Positions 1 to 6,208 of a stretch of DNA of 16,840 nucleotides are shown in pieces. The position numbers and the translations under genes were made by a program. How positions within the stretch are numbered: position 1 is the first letter of the stretch; every line of letters begins with the position of its first letter. The notes under the pieces are model-generated. The model searched no databases, was not told where the DNA came from, and saw nothing but the letters and a program-made list of their open reading frames with translations. The stretch is from Chloroflexota bacterium (GTDB lineage: Bacteria > Chloroflexota > Dehalococcoidia > Dehalococcoidales > UBA2162): NCBI GenBank assembly GCA_016193545.1, contig JACPSA010000024.1, positions 1-16,840 of the forward strand. Direction: 5' to 3'.

Positions 1-1086
1 ATAGCACTCCATGCCGACCACCCGGTTCTGCTCGTTACTCAGGAAGCGCTTGGGATTAGTTAAAAACCGGAACTGGATACCCTCTTCTTCAGCGTTCTCC
101 ACTTCCTCACGCCGGGCTGGCATTTCTTCTTTAGAACGTCGGTAGACAATAGAAACATCTTCAGCCCCCAGCCTGAGAGCACACCGGGCTGAATCCATAG
201 CCACGTTACCGGCACCAATCACGGCTACCCTTTTACCAATCTTCACCGGGGTATCATATTTGGGGAAGTCATAAGCTTTCATCAGATTAACCCGGGTCAG
301 GAATTCATTGGCTGAATAAATGCCGTTGAGATTTTCACCGGGAATATTCAGAAACATCGGCAGTCCGGCACCGGTCCCCAGGAAAACGGCATCATAGCCG
401 TTGCTCAATAACTCGTCCACAGTGTCAATCTTACCTATCACCGAGTCCAGCTTGAGTTCCACTCCCAGAGAGGTAATATAGTTGACCTCAGCCTGGACAA
501 TTTCTTTGGGTAATCTGAATTCCGGGATACCATACATCAATACTCCACCGGCAACATGTAGTGCTTCAAAGAGGGTAACGCTGTGTCCCAGTTTGGCTAA
601 ATCAGCGGCTACGGTTAGTCCGGCTGGCCCTGAGCCGACGACCGCTACTCGCTTACCAGTCGGTTTGGCCGGAGGGGCTGCTGCCTGCTGACCCGGTTGT
701 TTATTGGACCTCTCCCAGTCGGCCACAAAGCGCTCCAGGCGGCCAATAGCTACTGGTGCGCCGGGCTTGGCCAGTACGCAGACGGACTCACACTGCGTCT
801 CCTGAGGGCAGACCCGTCCGCAGATGCCGGGCAGGCTGTTTTTGTCTTTAAGTATCCTGGCAGCTTCCGGCAGGTTACCTTCACGCAGAGCCTCAACGAA
901 ACCCGGAATATTTATTCCTACCGGACAACCCTCAATACAAGGGCGCTTGGGACACTGTAAGCATCGGTCGGCTTCGAGTTGGGATGGCTCCGGCTGGTAA
1001 CCCAGAGCAACCTCGTTAAAGTTACCGCCCCGTAGCTTGGGGTCCTGTCTGGGCATCGGCTCTCGCTTTAAGTTGACTTTTGGCAT
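1..1086 (-). CDS. NfnB/GltD-like NAD(P)H oxidoreductase subunit ('glutamate synthase (NADPH) GltA' family), C-terminus cut by the window edge
   Basis: This FAD- and 4Fe-4S-containing flavoprotein matches the large subunit of Nfn/Sud-type enzymes, often annotated as homotetrameric NADPH-dependent glutamate synthase. I translated it by hand; 362 residues are visible of about 460 expected, and the frame is open to base 1. The N-terminal cluster domain has the cysteine sets C42-x2-C45-x4-C50-x3-C54 and C89-x3-C93-x5-C99-x3-C103. A first dinucleotide fold has GSGPAG at 151-156, followed by an AGG / MYGIPEFRLPK stretch typical of GltD. A second fold has GAGNVAMD near residue 290. The ATG at 1086-1084 has GGAG 8 bases upstream. 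It lies 22 bases after the NfnA-like gene, so the two are an operon and presumably form a heterodimer. Without a large glutamate synthase subunit nearby, a redox role (NADH-dependent ferredoxin:NADP+ transfer or sulfide dehydrogenase) is more likely than glutamate synthesis; this is inference. Confidence 0.92.
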   Translation of the reverse strand, partial: MPKVNLKREPMPRQDPKLRGGNFNEVALGYQPEPSQLEADRCLQCPKRPCIEGCPVGINIPGFVEALREGNLPEAARILKDKNSLPGICGRVCPQETQCESVCVLAKPGAPVAIGRLERFVADWERSNKQPGQQAAAPPAKPTGKRVAVVGSGPAGLTVAADLAKLGHSVTLFEALHVAGGVLMYGIPEFRLPKEIVQAEVNYITSLGVELKLDSVIGKIDTVDELLSNGYDAVFLGTGAGLPMFLNIPGENLNGIYSANEFLTRVNLMKAYDFPKYDTPVKIGKRVAVIGAGNVAMDSARCALRLGAEDVSIVYRRSKEEMPARREEVENAEEEGIQFRFLTNPKRFLSNEQNRVVGMECY

Positions 1087-1108
1087 CGTTTTATCTCCGG
1101 ACTTTTAA

Positions 1109-1951
1109 TTAAGATGGAACGCTGTGGCGGGACTGCCATTGGGCAAAGGAAATCTTCTCTTCGTCAAGGTACATACGCTGGCGAGTAAAGAGTAAGTCCC
1201 AGTCTACCTGGTGGCCATCAAAATCAGGACCATCCACGCAGGCAAATCTGGTTACGCCGCCAACAGATATCCGGCAGCAGCCGCACATTCCCGTACCGTC
1301 AACCATTATCGGATTCAGGCTGACGATTGTTTTCACACCAAAAGGACGGGTGGTCTCGGCGCAGAACTTCATCATGATACTTGGGCCAATGGCAATCACC
1401 CGGTCGGGTTTCTTATTAGTTTCCAGCGCTTCTTTCAGTGGTTCGGTCACCAGTGCTTTGCGACCGTAAGAGCCGTCATCGGTAGTGACTATTAGCTGGT
1501 CGCTGACACGACGCAGCTCATTTTCCCAGAAGATAAGGCTACGGTTCCGCGAACCCATAATGGAAATAACTTTATTCCCCGCCTCTTTCATGGCTCGAGC
1601 TATGGGCATTATAGTGGCTACGGCGAACCCTCCGCCAACGCAGACAACGGTACCGAATTTCTCAATATGGGTAGGTACACCGAGTGGGCCGACAAAATCA
1701 GTGACCGAATCGCCGGCTTTAAGCTGGGCCAAACGGTTGGTAGTTGTGCCCACTTCCATGAAAACGATGGTAACGCTCCCCTCCTTCCTGTCCCAGTCGG
1801 CAATGGTCAGGGGGATACGCTCACCCTTTTCATCAATCCTGATAACAACAAACTGTCCTGCTTGAGCTTTCCTGGCGACATCGGGTGCGGCGAGCTTAAA
1901 CAGATGGATTTTAGGCACCAGGTCTTCCCTTAATAATATTTTGTAGGCCAT
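1109..1951 (-). CDS. NfnA/SudB-like ferredoxin-NADP+ reductase subunit (FAD, NAD and 2Fe-2S)
   Basis: A 280-residue cytoplasmic protein of the dihydroorotate dehydrogenase electron-transfer subunit / NfnA family. It has a flavin-binding barrel with RIPLTIAD at 45-52, a pyridine-nucleotide fold beginning VCVGGGFAVA at 103-112, and a C-terminal 2Fe-2S site in DGTGMCGCCR...FACVDGP. Candidate ligands are D218, C223, C226 and C238, the Asp plus three-Cys pattern known for NfnA. Length is normal for the family (about 280). The ATG at 1951 has GGAG 8 bases upstream, in the same arrangement (CCGGAGATAAAA) as the partner gene. It is the first gene of the pair and is followed after 22 bases by the NfnB-like subunit. 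In characterised relatives the complex couples NADH, ferredoxin and NADP+ by flavin bifurcation; a sulfide dehydrogenase or non-bifurcating reductase role cannot be excluded by sequence reading. Confidence 0.93.
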   Translation of the reverse strand: MAYKILLREDLVPKIHLFKLAAPDVARKAQAGQFVVIRIDEKGERIPLTIADWDRKEGSVTIVFMEVGTTTNRLAQLKAGDSVTDFVGPLGVPTHIEKFGTVVCVGGGFAVATIMPIARAMKEAGNKVISIMGSRNRSLIFWENELRRVSDQLIVTTDDGSYGRKALVTEPLKEALETNKKPDRVIAIGPSIMMKFCAETTRPFGVKTIVSLNPIMVDGTGMCGCCRISVGGVTRFACVDGPDFDGHQVDWDLLFTRQRMYLDEEKISFAQWQSRHSVPS

Positions 1952-2011
1952 ACTTTTATCTCCGGAAGAATGCTGACGATAAGATAGATTTTACAGTGGT
2001 CTTAATCCGAT

Positions 2012-2039
2012 TTTATAACTATTTGTCGTAATAACGCAA
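2012..2039 (-). promoter_or_regulatory. candidate promoter of the nfn-like operon
   Basis: On the minus strand TTGCGT (2039-2034) and TATAAA (2017-2012) are separated by 16 bases, about 60 bases upstream of the NfnA-like start. The -10 is good (5 of 6) and the -35 is poor (3 of 6). The -10 lies inside a 13-base string that recurs upstream of the MFS gene. Confidence 0.4.
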
Positions 2040-2045
2040 GTTGAG

Positions 2046-2058
2046 TTCAAGCCTTGAA
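2046..2058. promoter_or_regulatory. perfect palindrome TTCAAG-C-CTTGAA, possible operator
   Basis: A 13-base perfect dyad lies between the end of the MFS gene and the nfn-like operon, just upstream of that operon's candidate -35. A wider overlapping dyad, GAGTT...AACTC, starts at 2043. It could be a repressor or activator site. It is not followed by a T-run in either direction, so it is unlikely to be a terminator. A regulator cannot be named. Confidence 0.3.
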
Positions 2059-2095
2059 TTTAACTCTGGCTCGGGACTCAAGTCAGTCAGTCCGG

Positions 2096-3358
2096 CTAGT
2101 CCAACTTTCTCAGCCGTGGAACAAAGATGAAGGACAGCACGGATAGGAGCGCCAGAACCAGGGCGAACCCGCCAACTGCCCACTGCACACCCATAGACTC
2201 GGCTAATAAAGCGGCGAAGAAAGCACCCAGGCTACTTATTGCCCACTCCATCTGGAGCATGCTCATTACCCGTCCCCGGTACTCATTTTTCACATAGTAT
2301 TGGAGTAGGGTATTACTCAGGGTCATCCGCCCCGCCTGGCCCAGGCCGACAAAGATGATAATAGCCAGAGAGAGGTACCAGATGCGGGAAAATGAGAAGG
2401 CAACCAGAGACAGTCCCAGCACTACACCGCTGGCTAGTAGCATGGAGCCGCGTTTCTGATTAGGTAGCGAGGCAAGGATAAGCGAACCGACCATAGCACC
2501 GACGCCGGAAACGCTGCTCAGTATCCCCATTCCTCTGGCACCGACTTTAAGAATGTCATCAGTGAAGATGGGCATCAGCGTCATGTAGGGCATCGATAGT
2601 AGAATAGTGAAAAGGCTAAAGAGGATAAGCAAGAGAATCGTTGTTTCATAGCGGATATACTTTACTCCGTCCTTAATATCAGCCAGTGGACTAGCGGGAT
2701 TTGCCGTGATTTTACTGGTGCGCGGCAGAAAAGCGGTAAAGATTGTGGCCAGCAGGTAGAGGCCGGCCATGGTAAAGTAGACAGCTTTGAAATCGAAGAA
2801 ATCAATGAGAAAACCGGCCAGTGCCGGAGCGACGAGCCGGAAGATATTCATTCCCAGGTTGTTGAGAGCTATCGCGTTCATTAACTGTTCGCCAGTGACA
2901 ATCTCGCGGACCATGGCCTGCCGTGAAGGCATCATCAGGCTCATGATGCTTCCCTGGAGAATGGCGGCCGCTATCAGTACCCACCATGAGCTGTTACGTT
3001 CAGGGCTGATGTAGCCTGTAGTCAGGGTGAAAGCGATACCCAGGGCAACTAATGCCGAGCCGCTCTGTGCGACGATGATGATGTTCTTCTTCTGCATCCG
3101 GTCGGCGGCGGTGCCGCCGAAGAGACCCAGCGCAAACTGGGGGACGGCACTGAGAACGGACATCAGTCCCAGCATAGTGGCTGAACCGGTGATACGGTAG
3201 ATGAGCAGAGAATTGGTCATCCAGTGCATATTCATCGCTGCCATCAGCCCCAGGGAACCACTAAAGTAGAGACGGTAAACCGGATTCTTAAGGGAATCGA
3301 AGGTTCTCAGATTACGCAGGGAAAACCGACTGTTATTCTTGTTCGTCATCTTTACCAC
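2096..3358 (-). CDS. MFS transporter, EntS/DHA3-like exporter family
   Basis: A 12-helix integral membrane protein of 420 residues, the usual size for the major facilitator superfamily. The cytoplasmic loop 2-3 carries the MFS signature GGTAADRMQKK (81-91, pattern G-x4-D-R-x-x-K-K). The N-terminal segment FDSLKNPVYRLYFSGSL resembles the MFS_3 / enterobactin exporter-like group, whose members export siderophores or drugs by proton antiport. The substrate here is not readable. The long form starts at GTG (3358-3356) and an ATG three codons later (3349-3347) is equally plausible; neither has a clear Shine-Dalgarno sequence. It is divergent from the DUF1540 gene and 144 bases ahead of the nfn-like operon, which has its own candidate promoter, so it is probably a separate transcription unit. 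Confidence 0.9.
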   Translation of the reverse strand: MVKMTNKNNSRFSLRNLRTFDSLKNPVYRLYFSGSLGLMAAMNMHWMTNSLLIYRITGSATMLGLMSVLSAVPQFALGLFGGTAADRMQKKNIIIVAQSGSALVALGIAFTLTTGYISPERNSSWWVLIAAAILQGSIMSLMMPSRQAMVREIVTGEQLMNAIALNNLGMNIFRLVAPALAGFLIDFFDFKAVYFTMAGLYLLATIFTAFLPRTSKITANPASPLADIKDGVKYIRYETTILLLILFSLFTILLSMPYMTLMPIFTDDILKVGARGMGILSSVSGVGAMVGSLILASLPNQKRGSMLLASGVVLGLSLVAFSFSRIWYLSLAIIIFVGLGQAGRMTLSNTLLQYYVKNEYRGRVMSMLQMEWAISSLGAFFAALLAESMGVQWAVGGFALVLALLSVLSFIFVPRLRKLD

Positions 3359-3416
3359 AAATCTAACATCTTAACTCGTCTCACTACAAGGGGTGCATCC
3401 ATTTCGGTAAATGTCA

Positions 3417-3429
3417 CGATTTTATAACT
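3417..3429 (-). promoter_or_regulatory. candidate -10 region of the MFS gene (shared 13-mer)
   Basis: The minus strand reads AGTTATAAAATCG here, identical to 2020-2008 upstream of the nfn-like operon. TATAAA inside it is a good -10. No convincing -35 is visible at 16-18 bases. It lies about 70 bases upstream of the MFS start. Confidence 0.35.
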
Positions 3430-3446
3430 TTTCGGCCATCAATTTT

Positions 3447-3476
3447 TTGACTTTTAGATGCTCTGTTTGCTAAAAT
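3447..3476 (+). promoter_or_regulatory. sigma-70-type promoter of the DUF1540 gene
   Basis: TTGACT (3447-3452) and TAAAAT (3471-3476) are spaced by 18 bases, each matching 5 of 6 consensus positions, in an AT-rich stretch 32 bases before the ATG at 3508. A second TATAAT-like hexamer overlaps at 3476-3481. Confidence 0.6.
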
Positions 3477-3507
3477 ATAATATTAAAAGCACTTGGAGGT
3501 GGAAGCA

Positions 3508-3786
3508 ATGGAAATGACTCTGATTACGAAGTGCAATATGGTAAACTGTGCCTATAACAAGGGGAACTGTTGCCGTACACTAGGTATAACGGTCGGCCCG
3601 CACGCAGAATGCAACACCTACACTCATGCCAGCAGCCGGGGCGGGTATGCGGATGCCAAAGGCGGAATAGGGGCCTGCCTGGCTTCAGACTGTAAGTTCA
3701 ATACTCAGTTAGAGTGCCAGGCTCCTAAAATAAATGTGGACAGTCATGATAAACACGCTGACTGCGCGACATTTAAAAAACGCTAG
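3508..3786 (+). CDS. small cysteine-rich protein with two DUF1540 repeats
   Basis: A 92-residue soluble protein made of two tandem cysteine modules. Module 1 uses C9, C14, C21/C22 and C35; module 2 uses C57, C62, C70 and C86. Each follows C-x3-4-x-C-x-[YF]-N...C...I-x-V...C-x-[TY]-[YF], the DUF1540 pattern, and the four cysteines suggest a zinc or other metal knuckle. The function of the family is unknown. I chose the ATG at 3508 over the upstream in-frame TTG at 3493 because GGAGG (3495-3499) lies 8 bases before the ATG and would be inside the coding region of the longer form. It has its own promoter and is followed by a hairpin cluster and terminator, so it is monocistronic. The linker between modules is Gly/Ala/Ser-rich (41-56). 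Confidence 0.85.
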   Translation: MEMTLITKCNMVNCAYNKGNCCRTLGITVGPHAECNTYTHASSRGGYADAKGGIGACLASDCKFNTQLECQAPKINVDSHDKHADCATFKKR

Positions 3787-3817
3787 GCTCCGTAACAACA
3801 ACTGCAGTATCAATTCT

Positions 3818-3885
3818 CCGCGCCGATTAGGGCGGCACGTAGTACGAAACGGGTGAACCGGTAACAACCATCTGGTAGTTACTGG
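3818..3885 (+). other. two consecutive stem-loops in the 3' region of the DUF1540 transcript
   Basis: Hairpin A is at 3818-3835 (CCGC, one bulged G, CC, loop GATTA, GG, GCGG). Hairpin B is at 3858-3885: arms of 12 bases around loop ATCT, with one A/A mismatch and one G/T pair. Together with the terminator at 3892-3915 they form three stacked stem-loops after the stop codon. I do not recognise a known riboswitch or small RNA family. It could be a 3' UTR protective structure or a 3'-derived small RNA. Confidence 0.45.
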
Positions 3886-3891
3886 ATAGAG

Positions 3892-3919
3892 GGCGGCTTT
3901 TGTAAAAAAGCCGCCTTTG
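3892..3919 (+). terminator. Rho-independent terminator after the DUF1540 gene
   Basis: A perfect 10-base stem, GGCGGCTTTT (3892-3901) with AAAAGCCGCC (3906-3915), has a 4-base loop and is followed by a short T-run (TTTG). It lies 105 bases after the DUF1540 stop and ahead of the typA leader, separating the two transcription units. Confidence 0.8.
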
Positions 3920-3981
3920 CTGTATGATATGTATTGGTATGAATTGCTACTTCACCAAGGCAAACTGTCCCCGGCTTCCGG

Positions 3982-4137
3982 ATGAAGCGACTTTTCAACG
4001 TTACCGTCGTTACCGATAGTGTTGCTGAAGACACACTAAAACATGCCTGCTTTATCGGAAGTTTTAGTGACTATTTCCCTCCTCAGGAAATCGTATGTTC
4101 TCTCAGCTATCATCAATTCGTGACAAAAGGACGATAA
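3982..4137 (+). CDS. doubtful 51-codon open frame in the typA leader
   Basis: An ATG-initiated frame of 51 codons (MKRLFNVTVVTDSV...) ends in TAA two bases before the ATG of the 17-codon leader frame. No Shine-Dalgarno sequence precedes it and I recognise no family. Its last codons contain the ribosome binding site of the next frame. It may be a chance frame, a gene remnant or a translated leader. The rest of 3920-4139 shows no clear promoter or RNA structure that I can support. Confidence 0.2.
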   Translation: MKRLFNVTVVTDSVAEDTLKHACFIGSFSDYFPPQEIVCSLSYHQFVTKGR

Positions 4138-4139
4138 TA

Positions 4140-4193
4140 ATGCCCGGTACGGGTACCGAAGAAATGGATAGAAGTGAGGTTTCACCAGCCTAA
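4140..4193 (+). CDS. 17-codon leader frame abutting typA
   Basis: ATG at 4140 begins MPGTGTEEMDRSEVSPA and ends in TAA at 4191-4193, immediately followed by the typA ATG at 4194 in the same reading frame. The leader has a good ribosome site, AAAGGA (4126-4131), 8 bases before its ATG. The best site for typA itself (GAGGT, 4176-4180) lies inside this frame at a long spacing of 13 bases. A small hairpin, CGGTA-CGGG-TACCG (4145-4158), covers its first codons. This suggests coupled translation or reinitiation into typA; that is inference. Confidence 0.4.
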   Translation: MPGTGTEEMDRSEVSPA

Positions 4194-6026
4194 ATGAAAT
4201 ATCGTGATGACATCAGAAATATAGCCATTATTGCCCATGTCGACCATGGCAAGACCACCCTGGTCGACGCTATGCTTAAGCAAAGCCACTTGTTCCGGGA
4301 TAACGAGGTGGTCGGTGAGCTGATAATGGACAGTAATACCCTTGAGCGTGAAAAGGGTATTACAATTATGGCCAAGAACACCGCCGTGCTCTATAAGGGG
4401 GTCAAAATCAATATCATCGATACCCCGGGGCATGCTGATTTCAGCGGAGAGGTAGAGCGAGTCATTAGTATGGCGGACGGTTGCTTGCTGCTGGTGGACT
4501 CGATAGAAGGCCCCATGCCGCAGACTAAGTTTGTGCTGCGCCAGGCCCTGGCCAAGGGACTAAAACCCATCGTGGTCATCAATAAGATAGACCGGGATAA
4601 TTCGCAGATAGACGAAATAATCAGGCTCACCCAGGACCTGTTCCTGGAGCTAGCTACCAGCGCTGACCAGCTTGACTTCCCATTGTTATATGCCAGTGGG
4701 CGGGAAGGTATTGCGGTGGCCGAACTGGGAACCAAAGGCAAGGATATCTCTCCCCTGTTTGATTGCATATTGGAAAAAGTGCCCCCGCCTCAGATTACCA
4801 GCGGACCCTTCCAGATGCTGGTTTCTAACCTGGACTATGACAGCCATAAGGGTAAAATAGCCATCGGCAGAATCTGGAGAGGTAAAGTCGCCCCCCATGA
4901 TTCCGTAGCCGTTTTGAGTTCTGATGGGAGTGTGACCCGTTATGAAATAGATGAGGTGTTTACTTATCTGGGCCTGAAACGCCTCAAGGTAGAGGCAGTT
5001 GAGGCGGGTGATATCGTCGCCGTTACCGGTATTGAGAAGGTCAGTATTGGTGATACCGTTGCCAGTGCGGAGCAGCCTGAAGCGCTACCACGCATCGAGA
5101 TTGGCGAACCGACGATAGAGATGACCATTGGCGTGAACACCTCACCTTTCGCCGGCCGCGAGGGGCGCTTTTGTACCACCCGCCAGTTACGGGCACGGCT
5201 CTATAAGGAATTGGAAACTAATCTCAGCCTCCGCGTGCAGGATACAGATAGTGCGGATACTTTTCTGGTAAAGGGCCGGGGAGAACTGCACCTGGCTATC
5301 TTGATTGAGACCATGCGCCGGGAAGGCTATGAATTTGAGGTCTCCCGTCCGGAAGCTATCACCAAGATAGTGGACGGTAACCTCGTGGAACCGGTAGAGG
5401 CTCTGACCATTGATACCAGGAGCGAATATGTCGGAGTTTTAACCGAGATGCTGAGCAAACGGCAGGCGCAGCTTACCGATATGCGTAATGATGGTCGTGA
5501 TAACTTACGTTTGGAATTCCGTATCCCCACCAAAGGACTGATTGGTTTTCGCAGTGCTTTTCTGACCTCTACCCGCGGTGACAGCATTATGAATACCCTT
5601 TTTATCGGTTATGAGCCATGGCGCGGGGAAATCGTCACCACTCGTAGTGGCGTTCTGGTGGCATCGGAGGAAGGTATTGCTGTGGCCTATGGTCTTAATA
5701 ACGCTCAAGAACGGGGCGACACCTTCATCGAACCGGGCACGCCGGTCTACGAAGGTATGATAGTCGGCACGCATGCCCGGCTGCAGGATATACCCGTCAA
5801 TGTCTGCAAGGAAAAGAAGAAGACCAATGTGCGCTCATCCACTTCCGATATTGCCGTAAAGCTGACTCCTGCCATTATCTTTAGCCTGGAGCAAGCCATT
5901 GATTTCATCCAAAATGATGAGCTGGTTGAGATTACTCCCCAGAGTATTCGTCTGAGAAAAAAGCTATTGACTAATTCACTAAGGTTGAGGAATGCTGCTT
6001 CTCTACGGCGGAGCCTGCAGGAATAA
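4194..6026 (+). CDS. typA: ribosome-associated translational GTPase TypA/BipA
   Basis: A 610-residue EF-G-like GTPase, full length for the family (about 605-615). The G-domain motifs are complete: G1 AHVDHGKT (14-21), switch I region EREKGITI (51-58), G3 DTPGH (76-80), G4 NKID (130-133) and G5 around ASGREG. The EF-G-like domains follow (GRGELHLAILIETMRREGYEF is the domain III/V signature), then the TypA-specific C-terminal domain with KEKKKTNVRSS and a basic tail. Relatives bind the 70S ribosome at the EF-G site and help 50S assembly and stress or cold adaptation. The ATG at 4194 is fixed because the preceding codon is an in-frame TAA, and the sequence MKYRDDIRNIAIIAHVDH matches the family N-terminus. 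It appears to be a single-gene unit with an unusual leader. Confidence 0.97.
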   Translation: MKYRDDIRNIAIIAHVDHGKTTLVDAMLKQSHLFRDNEVVGELIMDSNTLEREKGITIMAKNTAVLYKGVKINIIDTPGHADFSGEVERVISMADGCLLLVDSIEGPMPQTKFVLRQALAKGLKPIVVINKIDRDNSQIDEIIRLTQDLFLELATSADQLDFPLLYASGREGIAVAELGTKGKDISPLFDCILEKVPPPQITSGPFQMLVSNLDYDSHKGKIAIGRIWRGKVAPHDSVAVLSSDGSVTRYEIDEVFTYLGLKRLKVEAVEAGDIVAVTGIEKVSIGDTVASAEQPEALPRIEIGEPTIEMTIGVNTSPFAGREGRFCTTRQLRARLYKELETNLSLRVQDTDSADTFLVKGRGELHLAILIETMRREGYEFEVSRPEAITKIVDGNLVEPVEALTIDTRSEYVGVLTEMLSKRQAQLTDMRNDGRDNLRLEFRIPTKGLIGFRSAFLTSTRGDSIMNTLFIGYEPWRGEIVTTRSGVLVASEEGIAVAYGLNNAQERGDTFIEPGTPVYEGMIVGTHARLQDIPVNVCKEKKKTNVRSSTSDIAVKLTPAIIFSLEQAIDFIQNDELVEITPQSIRLRKKLLTNSLRLRNAASLRRSLQE

Positions 6027-6116
6027 GCCTCGGCTTGGCAATGACATTCTTCAAAGTGTGAATGGCGCTTCGGTCTTCCGCATGTGATTTGACTCCCTTT
6101 GAGCTTTATCCTCCTG

Positions 6117-6145
6117 TTGACAAGTTGTTCTACTCAATGTATTTT
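6117..6145 (+). promoter_or_regulatory. strong sigma-70-type promoter of the ABC efflux operon
   Basis: A perfect TTGACA (6117-6122), a 17-base spacer and TATTTT (6140-6145; 4 of 6) lie 63 bases upstream of the HlyD-type gene in the 182-base gap after typA. I see no terminator hairpin between typA and this promoter. Confidence 0.6.
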
Positions 6146-6208
6146 TTTGAGGTAGGGCTTTCTCAGCAATAAAGGTGATACTATAGGAGACAGGGGAAGG
6201 AGGATAAT

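Noticed and set aside
482..960. Plus-strand open frames of 69 and 87 codons near the left edge
   Set aside because: They lie opposite the NfnB/GltD-like gene, whose cysteine and nucleotide-binding motifs are clear in the minus-strand frame.
1..1086. True glutamate synthase small subunit
   Set aside because: No large GOGAT subunit is nearby and the immediate partner is an NfnA/SudB-like protein, so the redox-complex reading is preferred.
1211..1933. Several open frames on the plus strand opposite the NfnA-like gene
   Set aside because: They are shadows of a strong family match on the minus strand and have no ribosome sites or recognisable motifs.
3818..3919. Known riboswitch controlling typA
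   Set aside because: The hairpins match no aptamer core I recognise, and typA starts about 280 bases beyond the terminator, so I report only a structured region.
3982..4137. 51-codon frame as a confident gene
   Set aside because: No Shine-Dalgarno sequence and no family recognised; kept only as a doubtful feature because its end overlaps the leader's ribosome site.
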